A stretch of 64,000 nucleotides of DNA from an uncultured Gammaproteobacteria bacterium (GCA_947258785.1 CAMYJT010000015.1:45231-109230); one strand, 5' to 3'. Counted from the first letter of the stretch, positions 28,029 to 37,179 are shown. Numbers and translations are program-made. Notes: a model not told the origin generated them from the sequence alone.

Positions 28029-28792
28029 AGGGCAGGCTGCGGCGCGGCACCGTTGGTCAATCGGGGAATAACATGAACTTCGGCCACTTCGGTGATGCCG
28101 GCGATCAGCTCTTCAGCCCCACGATCGGCGATGTGATACTGGACCCCGGCCAAGACGCCGCCGATTAATCCACACAGCGTGGTGAACAGAGCCACCCGCA
28201 TGCCGTCGCTCATTTTTGACAGCATCGCCTGGATGGCCGATAAATCCAATTCCTCCACCGCCGGCACCGACTGAAGCATCAAGATAAAACCGATCACGGT
28301 GCCCAGGAGACCCAGTTTGATCAACAAATCCGCAATCAACCAGCCGACCTGCTGGGGTGACTTGACACGTCTCGACAGCGCGTCCAACAACTGACTCTGA
28401 TCACGGGCGAAATCGTAGACGTTGGCCGCGTTGTTATACCGGTTGACGAGGTTGTGAATATGCCAATTCACGGGCCCCTCGGGCAGTACCGACGAATAGC
28501 CGAACACGACGGAATTCTTATCGATATTGATCTGAGCGTCACGATCACTGTCCATGAGATGGGAGACGGTAGTGACCTGATTGATGTGTTTCGAAAGCCG
28601 GAAGATCAGGCGGCCGGCGTGTATCGACGAGATCAGGAACACCCCCACGATAACGACGGACAGATAACTCGCGTCGCTACGAAACACGATGTGTAACAAT
28701 CCCTGGTGCCAGGCTACCGCTATACCAACCGCAATGCTGCACACCAGCAGCAACCAGCGCAGCAGCAGTTGATGATTTGCATAAAACGCCAT
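28025..28792 (-). CDS. MotA/TolQ/ExbB-family proton channel protein
   Basis: This 255-residue protein has four predicted transmembrane helices (about 12-30, 43-65, 152-174, 198-218). The C-terminal pair carries the MotA_ExbB family features L-G-L-L-G-T-V-I-G-F (160-169) and G-M-R-V-A-L-F-T-T-L-C-G-L-I-G-G (197-212). A ~85-residue cytoplasmic segment lies between the pairs. It heads a three-gene operon with ATGA overlaps; the second gene looks like its ExbD/MotB partner. It is neither TolQ (no tol-pal genes) nor a flagellar or TonB-linked set by context. Confidence 0.85.
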   Translation of the reverse strand: MAFYANHQLLLRWLLLVCSIAVGIAVAWHQGLLHIVFRSDASYLSVVIVGVFLISSIHAGRLIFRLSKHINQVTTVSHLMDSDRDAQINIDKNSVVFGYSSVLPEGPVNWHIHNLVNRYNNAANVYDFARDQSQLLDALSRRVKSPQQVGWLIADLLIKLGLLGTVIGFILMLQSVPAVEELDLSAIQAMLSKMSDGMRVALFTTLCGLIGGVLAGVQYHIADRGAEELIAGITEVAEVHVIPRLTNGAAPQPAL

Positions 28793-29049
28793 GATCGTTA
28801 AAGTCTCATTGATACGCCTTGATGCTACATTATTACTGACCGAACTCGATTACCGACAGAGACTCCATTACCGGCGTACCGGGGTCCCTTCGAACCGCGC
28901 CGGTGACAGCGGCAAACGAAGCGGGCACACCCTAACACCGGTTGCTGCGGCTCTCCAAGCCGTATTTCGGTCAATGGGCCGGCAAGGCTTCGCCAGCGGG
29001 CACGCCGCCCTACCATAGAGCGTCCCTGCTCCAGTATAAACGCACGCGT

Positions 29050-29823
29050 TCACGGATCGACCCATATCAGCGACGCCATGCGGCCGCACCGGCCGTCGCG
29101 CCGGTGAGAAAAAAAGCGCCCCGGTTGGCCAAGGGTGCACTGCGTGTCCTGATAAAAACACTTATAGACACCCATACCACGCAATCGCTGGGCGACCAAT
29201 CCGAATAAATCGGCCCGCCACTTGTCCTGTCCCTCTGCGGGTGTAAACAACGCCGTGACTCTGCGGGGCTGCCCGCGGCATAGGTAGTCCCTGACCTCGC
29301 CACCCACCTCAAAGGCCTGGGGTCCAATCGCCGGCCCCAACCAAGCCAGAACCTCGACACCCTCCGCGCCGAGCGCCTCTACACCGCGTTCCACGATACC
29401 GCCGGCAAGGCCGCGCCACCCTACGTGCACGAGGCCAACCCGCTGACCGGAGCGATGACACAGAAATAAAGGCAGGCAATCTGCGGTCAACACCGCGCAG
29501 ACCACCCCCGCGTGGGCGGTCACAGCGCCGTCGGCCTGCACCGGGGCGCTCGCCGTCCCGGCCTCGACAACCCGGTCACCGTGCACCTGATCCAACCAGT
29601 ATGGTTCCCGCGGCAACCCACATTGCTTCCGCAGGCGCCGCCGGTTTTCCGCCACCGCGTGCGTCATATCGCCAGTGTGGTGGGCCAGGTTGAGCGAGGC
29701 GAACGGACCCACACTGACGCCGCCCCTGCGCGTGGTGGTCAACGCATGCACGCACGCCGGTGCTGGCCAGTCGGCTTCAATCACTTGGAGCGGAGCAAGG
29801 GACACGGGTGGCCGGTGTGCCAT
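29050..29823 (-). CDS. pgeF: Purine nucleoside phosphorylase / laccase-domain protein (YfiH, PgeF)
   Basis: This 257-residue protein of the multicopper-polyphenol-oxidase/YfiH family is reported to act on adenosine-type substrates and, in E. coli, to edit peptidoglycan precursors. The conserved metal-site motifs are present: W-L-D-Q-V-H-G-D, T-A-D-C-L-P-L-F and V-H-V-G-W-R-G-L. It follows rluD on the same strand (128 bp gap), the classic bamD / rluD-pgeF arrangement of gammaproteobacteria, also linked to clpB in E. coli. Confidence 0.93.
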   Translation of the reverse strand: MAHRPPVSLAPLQVIEADWPAPACVHALTTTRRGGVSVGPFASLNLAHHTGDMTHAVAENRRRLRKQCGLPREPYWLDQVHGDRVVEAGTASAPVQADGAVTAHAGVVCAVLTADCLPLFLCHRSGQRVGLVHVGWRGLAGGIVERGVEALGAEGVEVLAWLGPAIGPQAFEVGGEVRDYLCRGQPRRVTALFTPAEGQDKWRADLFGLVAQRLRGMGVYKCFYQDTQCTLGQPGRFFSHRRDGRCGRMASLIWVDP

Positions 29824-29951
29824 TCATTGAAATTCACGTAAATTATAGTTGGTTGCGTGCTGCACCGCCGCCGCGCCTGCAGATTCGAGGTGACGCCGAC
29901 TCAGCCGGCCCGCCGACGTTGACCCGCACGGTCCCGGGCAGCGTCAACGAT

Positions 29952-30911
29952 TCAGGCCTGGTGCCGGCGTTGATCGCGTTCCAGGGCGCTCACCAAAGCG
30001 GCCATATCGCCGGGCATCGGTTGGCGCCACTGCAAGGGCGCACCGTCGGCCGGATGTATCAGACCCAGTTTTGAGGCGTGCAGGGCTTGACGCCGGAATG
30101 CCCGCAGTGCCTCCTGCAACGGCAGGCCCGCGTCCCGCGGCAGCCGGAGCCGGCCGCCGTAGACCGGGTCACCCACCAACGGATACCCCCGGTCCTTCAT
30201 GTGCAGCCGAATCTGGTGCGTGCGGCCGGTCGCTAAATTGACCCGCAGCAAGCTGTGGGCACGGAAGCGCTGCACCACGCGGTAGTAGGTGACCGCCGGC
30301 CTGCCCTGCGGGGTCACCGTCATTCGCCGCCGGTCGTGGCGATCCCGGCCGATTGGCAGATCGATGGTGCCGCCTGAAATCACACTGCCTTGCACGACCG
30401 CGACGTACTCGCGGGTCAGGGTTTGTCCGGCGAGTTGCTGGATCAGACTGTTGCGCGACCGCTCGGTACGCGCCACGACGAGGACACCGGACGTGTCCTT
30501 GTCCAAGCGGTGTACGATTCCAGCCCGGGGCAGGGTGGCCAGCGCGGGGTCGTGGTACAGCAAGGCATTCAGCATCGTGCCGTCGCGATTGCCGGCCCCT
30601 GGGTGGACCACCATGCCCGCGGGTTTGTTGATCACGATGATGTGGTCATCCTCATGCAGGATATCCAGTTCGATCGGCTGCGGTACCCAATCTGCGACCG
30701 GGGCCTCGGGGACATCGATCTCAATCTGTTCACCGCCTGCGACCCGGTCGCGCTGGCTGGGCACCTCATCCTCGACCAACACCAATCCCTGCCGCAGCCA
30801 TTTCTGAATCGCAGACCTAGAGAATTCTGGATACAGATCCGCCAACACCTTGTCGATGCGCATGCCAGCGCAATCGCGTGGGACAACACCGCTCAGGCGC
30901 TTAGCCCGCAT
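29952..30911 (-). CDS. rluD: 23S rRNA pseudouridine synthase RluD
   Basis: RluD makes the pseudouridines of helix 69 in 23S rRNA (1911, 1915, 1917 in E. coli). The 319-residue protein has an N-terminal S4 RNA-binding domain (M-R-I-D-K-V-L-A-D-L...F-S-R-S) and the catalytic R-L-D motif I-V-H-R-L-D-K-D-T-S-G with its aspartate. Its ATG (30909-30911) and the GGTGAG ribosome site lie inside the terminal inverted repeat of a 159-bp element; the S4 domain starts about 16 codons later. Divergent from bamD, as in E. coli. Confidence 0.95.
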   Translation of the reverse strand: MRAKRLSGVVPRDCAGMRIDKVLADLYPEFSRSAIQKWLRQGLVLVEDEVPSQRDRVAGGEQIEIDVPEAPVADWVPQPIELDILHEDDHIIVINKPAGMVVHPGAGNRDGTMLNALLYHDPALATLPRAGIVHRLDKDTSGVLVVARTERSRNSLIQQLAGQTLTREYVAVVQGSVISGGTIDLPIGRDRHDRRRMTVTPQGRPAVTYYRVVQRFRAHSLLRVNLATGRTHQIRLHMKDRGYPLVGDPVYGGRLRLPRDAGLPLQEALRAFRRQALHASKLGLIHPADGAPLQWRQPMPGDMAALVSALERDQRRHQA

Positions 30912-31062
30912 TTCTCACCAGGCAGCGCCAAACCCGGACTCCGCGGTAGGCTGTAAGGCATTGAGCCACTGAACTGATATACATAGTGTTCCAGCATACA
31001 CGCCTGTCCCGGCCCTGACTGGTCCTGCGTCTGCATTCGGGATCCTGGTGAGAAATGCGGGC
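30904..31062. repeat. MITE-like element with perfect 19-bp inverted repeats (GCCCGCATTTCTCACCAGG)
   Basis: GCCCGCATTTCTCACCAGG (30904-30922) is the exact inverse of 31044-31062. The outermost bases (GCCCGCAT) match those of the other repeat family here, but the inner part of the terminal repeat and the interior differ. It lies in the divergent rluD-bamD gap and supplies the rluD start region. Confidence 0.8.
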
Positions 31063-31139
31063 GAACTCCGCCATCCTTTCCCAACCTGGCGAATCGGGTT
31101 ATCCTGTGTAACCTGCTCGTGAACAGCGGACATAACTCC

Positions 31140-31979
31140 ATGCGCTGGTACAAAACTGTATTGCTCATCCTGTGCGCGGCGGCAATCGCCAGCGGTTGCG
31201 CACGGCTCAATCTGAAAAGCGTCAAGGACCGCGACAACTGGTCCGTTGAAAAATTCTACAGCGAGGCCAGTCAAGCATTAAAGAAAAAACGCTGGGATCT
31301 GGCCATAGAATTCTATCAAGCCATGGAGGCACGTTACCCGTTCGGACCATACACCGATCAGGCGCACATCGACACGATCTACGCCCACTACAAGAACGAA
31401 CAGCCGGAGGCCGCCATCGCCGCCGCAGACCGGTTCATACGACTCCACCCCACCCATCAAGGCGTGCCATACGCGTATTACATGAAAGGCCTGGTTAACT
31501 TCAACGAATATCGTGGTTTTCTAGACCGCTGGATCGGCTCCGCGAACGCCAGCGAGCGCGATCCAAGCACCGCACGCGGATCCTTTCTGGCCTTCAAGGA
31601 GCTGGTGACCCGGTATCCGGACAGCCAGTACTCCGAGAACGCCCGCCAGCGGATGGCGTACCTGCTCAACGTGCTGGCCATGCACGACGTGCGTGTTGCG
31701 CAATATTACCTGCGCCGCGGCGCCAACGTAGCGGTCGTCAATCGCTGTAAGTACGTAATCAACGAGTACCAGCGCACCCCGGCGGTCGAACACGCGCTGG
31801 GGCTGATGGTGACCGCCTACCGGCGCATGGGTATGGACCAACTGGCCGATGATTCGCTGCGTGTGCTCGAATTAAACTTTCCCGGCAGCACCTACCTGGT
31901 CAAGGGAGCGAGGAGCCATCCCGAGACCCCGCAGTCCTGGATGTCCCGCTTCTTTAGGCACCGTTCCGGCGACTCCTAA
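31140..31979 (+). CDS. bamD: Outer-membrane assembly lipoprotein BamD
   Basis: BamD is the essential lipoprotein of the BAM complex that inserts beta-barrel proteins into the outer membrane. The start at 31140 gives an ideal lipoprotein signal, MRWYKTVLLILCAAAIASGC, with the lipid-modified Cys at 20. The mature 260 residues form TPR-like helical repeats (SEASQALKKKRWDLAIEFYQ, YPFGPYTDQAHIDTIYAHYK and others). The last 26 bp overlap the 3' end of convergent nadE. Confidence 0.95.
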   Translation: MRWYKTVLLILCAAAIASGCARLNLKSVKDRDNWSVEKFYSEASQALKKKRWDLAIEFYQAMEARYPFGPYTDQAHIDTIYAHYKNEQPEAAIAAADRFIRLHPTHQGVPYAYYMKGLVNFNEYRGFLDRWIGSANASERDPSTARGSFLAFKELVTRYPDSQYSENARQRMAYLLNVLAMHDVRVAQYYLRRGANVAVVNRCKYVINEYQRTPAVEHALGLMVTAYRRMGMDQLADDSLRVLELNFPGSTYLVKGARSHPETPQSWMSRFFRHRSGDS

Positions 31980-33591
31980 ACTTGGAGGTAATCGGATAGC
32001 GGCGGTCACGGCCAAACGCGCGTTTCGTGATGCGCACCCCCGGCGCCGCCTGGCGCCGTTTGTACTCGTTGCGGTCCACCATTGCGGCCACTCTGTAGAC
32101 CGTCTCCGGATCGAAACCGGCACTGATAATCTCTAATGGCGACTCGTCGTTTTCAATGTAACGCTCGAGAATGGGGTCGAGAATGTCGTATGGCGGCAGA
32201 CTGTCTTCATCCTTCTGGCCCGGCGCCAGCTCGGCGGACGGTGGCCGGGTCAACACGCGTTCGGGGATTACCGGAGCGATCCGGTTCCGGTAGGCAGCCA
32301 GCCGGTAAACCAGGGTCTTGGGCACGTCTTTAATAGCGGCGAACCCCCCCGCCATGTCGCCGTAGAGCGTCGCATACCCCACCGCCATCTCACTCTTGTT
32401 CCCAGTCGTGATGACGATTCGGCCGTGTTTGTTGGAGATCGCCATCAACACCACACCGCGGCACCGGGCCTGGATGTTTTCTTCGGTCGCATCCTGGGGC
32501 AGGCCCGCGAACACGGGCTCCAGTTGACTGAGAAAAGACTGGAACATCGGCTCAATGGGTACGACCCGGTACTGCACACCGAGGGCCTGGGCCTGCGCAG
32601 CGGCATCATCAATACTCATGTTTGACGTATACCGGGACGGCATCGACACCGCCTCGACCTTGTCGGCGCCGATGGCGTCTACGGTGACGGCCAGAGTCAG
32701 GGCGGAGTCGATGCCCCCCGAGAGCCCGATTACGGCGCCCCTAAAACCGTTTTTTTGAATGTAGTCCCGCACCCCAACAACGATGGCCCGGTACACGCTC
32801 TCCTCCAGCGGCTGCTCCGCCACGACGACGCCAGGCAGGGGCATCAGCGGTGGCCCGACGCCGAAATCGACTCGCAATAACGCCTCGTCAAAGTGGCCGC
32901 TGCGCTGTATCAGCGAGCCGTTATGATCCACAACGAACGACGCACCGTCGAACACCAGCTCGTCCTGGGCACCGACCAGGTTGACATAGACAATTGGCAT
33001 CCGGTTCGCACGGGCCCGCTGGGACACGATTTCGAACCGCTCTGCCGAGCGGTCGATGTGAAACGGCGATGCATTGAGGTTCACGACCAGATCCGCGCCT
33101 ACCGAGGCAACCTGTTCAATCGGCCCGTGCTGCCAGATATCTTCGCAGATGGTCAGTGCGATACGCGCACCGCGGAAATTCACCAGGCATGGTCCGTCAC
33201 CGGGTGTGAAATAGCGCTTTTCATCGAACACACTGTAGTTGGGCAGGTGCTGTTTACGGTACACCCCAAGCACTTCACCGTCTTGCACAAAAGCGGCGGC
33301 ATTGTACAAACGGTCCGCCGCGTAATCCGGATATCCCAGCACCACCGCAATGCCGGCGACCTCATGGCACACCCGGCGCAGTGCATCACGGCACAGATCG
33401 AGAAACGCCCGGCGGAACAGCAGGTCCTCCGGCGGGTAGCCGCACAGCGCCAGTTCAGGAAACACCACACATTGACAGCCCAGTTCATCCCGCGCCCTGA
33501 TCGCACTCGCGATGATACGGTCGGCATTCCCCTCGATATCACCGACGACCAGGTTCAGTTGCGCCAGCGCTACAGACAACTTGTCGGCCAT
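31954..33591 (-). CDS. nadE: Glutamine-dependent NAD+ synthetase
   Basis: This two-domain 545-residue enzyme makes NAD from deamido-NAD, ATP and glutamine. The N-terminal nitrilase-type glutaminase domain (about 5-260) includes the catalytic Glu in F-P-E-L-A-L-C-G-Y, a Lys region (Y-R-K-Q-H-L-P-N-Y) and the nucleophile in L-T-I-C-E-D-I-W. The C-terminal synthetase domain has the ATP-pyrophosphatase P-loop G-L-S-G-G-I-D-S-A (about 288-296). The glutaminase domain distinguishes it from the shorter ammonia-dependent form. Convergent with bamD with a 26-bp coding overlap. Confidence 0.96.
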   Translation of the reverse strand: MADKLSVALAQLNLVVGDIEGNADRIIASAIRARDELGCQCVVFPELALCGYPPEDLLFRRAFLDLCRDALRRVCHEVAGIAVVLGYPDYAADRLYNAAAFVQDGEVLGVYRKQHLPNYSVFDEKRYFTPGDGPCLVNFRGARIALTICEDIWQHGPIEQVASVGADLVVNLNASPFHIDRSAERFEIVSQRARANRMPIVYVNLVGAQDELVFDGASFVVDHNGSLIQRSGHFDEALLRVDFGVGPPLMPLPGVVVAEQPLEESVYRAIVVGVRDYIQKNGFRGAVIGLSGGIDSALTLAVTVDAIGADKVEAVSMPSRYTSNMSIDDAAAQAQALGVQYRVVPIEPMFQSFLSQLEPVFAGLPQDATEENIQARCRGVVLMAISNKHGRIVITTGNKSEMAVGYATLYGDMAGGFAAIKDVPKTLVYRLAAYRNRIAPVIPERVLTRPPSAELAPGQKDEDSLPPYDILDPILERYIENDESPLEIISAGFDPETVYRVAAMVDRNEYKRRQAAPGVRITKRAFGRDRRYPITSKFRSRRNGA

Positions 33592-33692
33592 AGTAAACTC
33601 TTGCTTATCCGGTGTGTCTGAATAGTTAAGGTATTGTCATTGAAGCTCAGCAACCAAGCAAAGCCGTTTTCGGGCCAAATCAATCCGAGCCT

Positions 33693-34841
33693 ATGCATTG
33701 TGAGATCATCGACAGTCTAAGTTCGGTATCGGCTGCCGACTGGGACAGCTTGAATGGCGACGGCAATCCGTTCGTCACCCACGCGTTTCTTCACGGCTTG
33801 GAACAGACCGGCTGTGTCTGTGAGCGAACCGGTTGGATACCCCAGCATGTCCTGGCCTACGACGACGGCACGCGTGACAAACCGATCGGCGCGGTGCCAC
33901 TGTATCTGAAATTTCATTCCTACGGTGAATACGTGTTCGACTGGGCATGGGCCAATGCATACGCTCGTGCCGGGCTGGAGTATTATCCGAAGTTGCTGGC
34001 CGCCGTGCCATTTACCCCGGTGACCGGTCCGCGCCTGCTGGTCAGCGATTCCGCGGCCGACCGCCGTCGCATCGATGAGACCTTGGTCAATTTTATCCAT
34101 CAATACGCCCGGCGGTTCAAGGTCTCGTCTATACATTGCTTATTTACTGACTCGGCAACAACCCGCGCGCTGCAACAAAGCCGTTTCATGATACGGCACG
34201 GTAACCAGTTTCATTGGCACAACCGCAACTACACTGACTTCGAAGATTTCATCTCTGCACTGACCTCCAAGCACCGAAAAAACATCCGGCGCGAACGCCG
34301 GCTCGTGCGGGACGCCGGCCTCACCATGGAGGTGCTGAGCGGGGAAATGCTGACCGAGGAACATTGGGACCTCATGTATCAATTTTATCGATCAACCGTG
34401 GATCACCACGGTGCCCACGCGTATTTGAACCGTTCGTTTTTTCATTGGCTGGCGCAACACATGTTTGACCGCACGGTCATGGTGTTGGCGAGAGCGGGAA
34501 GCCGCTACGTGGCCGGAGCCTTGAACATGCGTGGTGGGGACACATTGTTTGGCCGCTACTGGGGCTCCTCGCAGCGCTATGACGGCCTGCACTTCGAAAC
34601 CTGCTACTACAGCGCCATCGATTACTGCATCGGCCGCGGCCTGAATCGGTTCGAAGCCGGCGCCCAAGGCGAACACAAGCTCAGCCGCGGGCTGCTCCCC
34701 ACCACAACCGTGTCCGCTCACTGGCTGCACGACCACCGCTTCGCCAACGCGATCGCAGATTTTATCGACCAGGAATCGACACAGCTGCGACACTATGCAG
34801 CGGCCTTGGACAGCCATTCGCCCTTCCGGCGTGAGGTTTAG
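33693..34841 (+). CDS. COG3146-family acyltransferase-like protein (GNAT/FemAB-like fold)
   Basis: This 382-residue protein belongs to the family often labelled "peptidoglycan biosynthesis/recognition, GNAT family" (COG3146, DUF482). Recognisable parts are the N-terminal W-D-S-L-N-G-D-G-N-P-F-V-T-H-A-F-L, the central T-S-K-H-R-K-N-I-R-R-E-R basic helix and the C-terminal R-Y-W-G-S...H-F-E-T-C-Y-Y. Members resemble FemX-type aminoacyltransferases, but the substrate is unknown. It stands upstream of aat and bpt on the same strand, which themselves use aminoacyl-tRNA; that tRNA-dependent theme is suggestive only. Confidence 0.85.
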   Translation: MHCEIIDSLSSVSAADWDSLNGDGNPFVTHAFLHGLEQTGCVCERTGWIPQHVLAYDDGTRDKPIGAVPLYLKFHSYGEYVFDWAWANAYARAGLEYYPKLLAAVPFTPVTGPRLLVSDSAADRRRIDETLVNFIHQYARRFKVSSIHCLFTDSATTRALQQSRFMIRHGNQFHWHNRNYTDFEDFISALTSKHRKNIRRERRLVRDAGLTMEVLSGEMLTEEHWDLMYQFYRSTVDHHGAHAYLNRSFFHWLAQHMFDRTVMVLARAGSRYVAGALNMRGGDTLFGRYWGSSQRYDGLHFETCYYSAIDYCIGRGLNRFEAGAQGEHKLSRGLLPTTTVSAHWLHDHRFANAIADFIDQESTQLRHYAAALDSHSPFRREV

Positions 34842-34950
34842 CCCGCAACCGCCACACCAACCGAACAATAACGGGCATTTAAGCAGAGGCGGTTGCGAAT
34901 CGGAAACACGTGCCTGCACAATATAAGCACCACGGCCCTCAATATCCAAC

Positions 34951-35655
34951 GTGTCCGTCGAGTCAAAAAGATCTTGGTTTCCGCCGGTGGAATATGCCAG
35001 TCCGGAGGGGCTGCTTGCGGTCGGCGGCGAATTGTCCAGCATCCGGCTGCTGGAGGCCTACCGTCTGGGTATTTTTCCGTGGTACAGCGACGGGCAACCG
35101 ATATTGTGGTGGTCACCCGACCCACGCGCGGTGCTCTACCCCGCTCGCTTGAAGATCTCCCGCAGCCTCAGGAAATCGTTGCGTAATCGTGGCTACCGCG
35201 TCACTCTGGACGAGGCCTTCGAGCACGTGATTACCCACTGTGCTGAACCGCGCCGCAACGAGCAGGCCGGTGGGACGTGGATCACCTCGGACATCAGGCG
35301 TGCTTACGTACGGCTGCACGAGATGGGCTACGCGCATTCGGTGGAGACCTGGCACGGCGGCGAACTCGTCGGCGGCCTGTACGGCGTCTCTCTGGGGCGC
35401 GCCTTCTTCGGCGAAAGCATGTTCAGCATCAGGCGCGACGCGTCCAAAGTGGCGCTGGTAAAACTGGTGAAGGCCGTCGAGTCCTGGCAATTCCGCTTCA
35501 TAGATTGCCAGATCCCGTCGCCGCACGTGCTCAATCTCGGCGCCGAGGCCATACCCCGGGATTGTTTTCTCAGGGAATTGGCCGCTGCATTGGCGCACCC
35601 AACCCACAATGGGCGCTGGCGGGCGCCCAGCGCGAATGGTGAGCCGTTCCCATGA
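34951..35655 (+). CDS. aat: Leucyl/phenylalanyl-tRNA-protein transferase
   Basis: Aat adds Leu or Phe from tRNA to proteins with N-terminal Arg or Lys, creating N-degrons for ClpS/ClpAP. The 234-residue protein (GTG start) has the family motifs G-L-L-A-V-G-G-E-L, Y-R-L-G-I-F-P-W-Y, W-W-S-P-D-P-R and the GNAT-like core F-G-E-S-M-F-S. The stop overlaps the start of bpt by four bases (ATGA), so both N-degron transferases are co-translated. Confidence 0.96.
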   Translation: MSVESKRSWFPPVEYASPEGLLAVGGELSSIRLLEAYRLGIFPWYSDGQPILWWSPDPRAVLYPARLKISRSLRKSLRNRGYRVTLDEAFEHVITHCAEPRRNEQAGGTWITSDIRRAYVRLHEMGYAHSVETWHGGELVGGLYGVSLGRAFFGESMFSIRRDASKVALVKLVKAVESWQFRFIDCQIPSPHVLNLGAEAIPRDCFLRELAAALAHPTHNGRWRAPSANGEPFP

Positions 35656-36365
35656 CCCGCGCTCAGAGTTCCATCAAGCTGTATTTGTCAACGCCGCACG
35701 AGTGTCCCTATCTGCCGGACCAGGAAGCGACAACGCTGATAATCGACCCAACCTTGACGATCTCCGATGCGATATTCACTCAGCTGGCGCAACATGGATT
35801 TCGGCGCAGCGGTGACATGATCTACCGCCCACACTGCTCGCGCTGCGACGCCTGTGTGTCGGTGCGTATCCCCGTCGAGGAATTCGTACCCAACCGGAGC
35901 CAACGGCGGATCTGGCGCCGTAACCGGGACATCCGTATCGAAGAGGTGGGACCGGACTACCGTCAAGAACATTTTGACCTGTATATGCGCTACCAGAGGG
36001 CGCGCCATCCCGGCAGCACGATGTGTGATCCAGACCCGGTCAAATACCACAAATTTCTTTCCGGGGAATCGGCGGACACTTGCTTTTTTGAGATGCGCGC
36101 GGACGAAAAGCTGACAGCCGTAGCAGTCGCCGACCGATTCAGCGATGGGATGTCCGCCGTATACACTTTCTTCGATCCCGACTGTTCTTCGCGGGGCCTC
36201 GGTGTATTCGCAGTTCTGTGGCAGATCGAGTACACACGACAATTGGGACGTCCCTGGTTGTACCTGGGTTATTGGATCCGCGACTGTCAGAAGATGGCTT
36301 ACAAAACCCAATTCCGGCCGGTCGAGGGCTACCGGGACGGAGACTGGAATCGCCTCGCCGACTAG
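35652..36365 (+). CDS. bpt: Aspartate/glutamate leucyltransferase (Bpt)
   Basis: Bpt (bacterial ATE1 homologue) transfers leucine to N-terminal Asp or Glu, feeding the same N-degron pathway as Aat. The 237-residue protein shows the conserved N-terminal C-P-Y-L region, R-R-S-G-D-M-I-Y-R-P-H-C-S-R-C-D-A-C with its Cys cluster, and the C-terminal L-Y-L-G-Y-W-I motif. It is the middle gene of aat-bpt-infA, the order seen in many Proteobacteria. Confidence 0.94.
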   Translation: MTRAQSSIKLYLSTPHECPYLPDQEATTLIIDPTLTISDAIFTQLAQHGFRRSGDMIYRPHCSRCDACVSVRIPVEEFVPNRSQRRIWRRNRDIRIEEVGPDYRQEHFDLYMRYQRARHPGSTMCDPDPVKYHKFLSGESADTCFFEMRADEKLTAVAVADRFSDGMSAVYTFFDPDCSSRGLGVFAVLWQIEYTRQLGRPWLYLGYWIRDCQKMAYKTQFRPVEGYRDGDWNRLAD

Positions 36366-36465
36366 CTCATGACGCCGCCGCCCTTTACGGCTCTCTGGTG
36401 ATCCGGCATCATACGCCCCGCCTCAAACATCGGCGGGTATGCTGACTGAATGAAGAAATCGGGTA

Positions 36466-36684
36466 GTGGCTAAAGAAGAACACATTGAAATGGATGGCAC
36501 CGTCGTAGAGACATTGCCGAACACGCAATTCCGCGTTGAACTCGACAACGGGCACATTGTCACCGCGCACATCTCCGGCAAAATGCGAAAACACTACATC
36601 CGCATCCTGCGCGGCGACAAGGTTACCGTCCAGCTGACCCCTTATGATTTGACAAAGGGTCGCATCGTTTATCGCAGCCGATGA
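36466..36684 (+). CDS. infA: Translation initiation factor IF-1
   Basis: IF-1 binds the ribosomal A site during initiation. The 72-residue OB-fold protein is nearly the textbook sequence: [27 protein letters not shown] and terminal K-G-R-I-V-Y-R. It uses a GTG start at 36466. Its TGA overlaps the ATG of the next gene. Confidence 0.98.
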   Translation: MAKEEHIEMDGTVVETLPNTQFRVELDNGHIVTAHISGKMRKHYIRILRGDKVTVQLTPYDLTKGRIVYRSR

Positions 36685-37064
36685 CCGGCGTTGCGCTGCG
36701 CACCCCGGTCGTGCTTGCGATCCTCTCCGCTTGGTTCAGCGCCGCTACGCCAGCGGTGTTTGCCGACGAAGCGGATGCGGTAGGCGCGCGCGCGAACTGT
36801 ACCCGGGGACAATGCACCATTTCGGCGACCGTTCGGCACGCGGACAGCGGATGGGAGCACTACGCCGACCACTGGCGGGTCCTGCAACCCGACGGCAGGG
36901 AGATCGCGCGACGGGTTCTGCATCATCCCCACGTCGACGAGCAGCCGTTTACCCGGGGCCTGGGACAAATCCAGATTCCACCCGGTGTCGAATTCGTGAT
37001 TATCGAGGCCCACGACAGCCGGCATGGATACGGAGGCCGGCGGTTCCGGCTCAATCTCCAGTGA
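36681..37064 (+). CDS. Secreted protein of unknown function, coupled to infA
   Basis: This 127-residue protein has a clear signal peptide (about 1-28, cleavage after A-V-F-A) and a mature domain of ~100 residues with two cysteines (C40 and C45) that could form a small disulfide loop. The C-terminal half holds a conserved-looking [13 protein letters not shown] segment. The ATG overlaps the infA TGA (ATGA). I recognise no named family. A beta-rich periplasmic domain is likely from the alternating pattern, but function is unknown. Confidence 0.75.
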   Translation: MTGVALRTPVVLAILSAWFSAATPAVFADEADAVGARANCTRGQCTISATVRHADSGWEHYADHWRVLQPDGREIARRVLHHPHVDEQPFTRGLGQIQIPPGVEFVIIEAHDSRHGYGGRRFRLNLQ

Positions 37065-37160
37065 AGGGTTGATATCGGTCGGTATGCAAAAGCATCGGCC
37101 CGCTGCGGGGCCGTCCCGGCACCGCGACCGCCGGCGCGTCGTTTACAGCCTGTCCACTTA

Positions 37161-37176
37161 CTGTTTATACTTACAG
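37161..37176. promoter_or_regulatory. LexA operator 1 (SOS box)
   Basis: CTGTTTATACTTACAG is a perfect CTGT-N8-ACAG site, 28 bp before the lexA start. Confidence 0.9.
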
Positions 37177-37179
37177 ATA

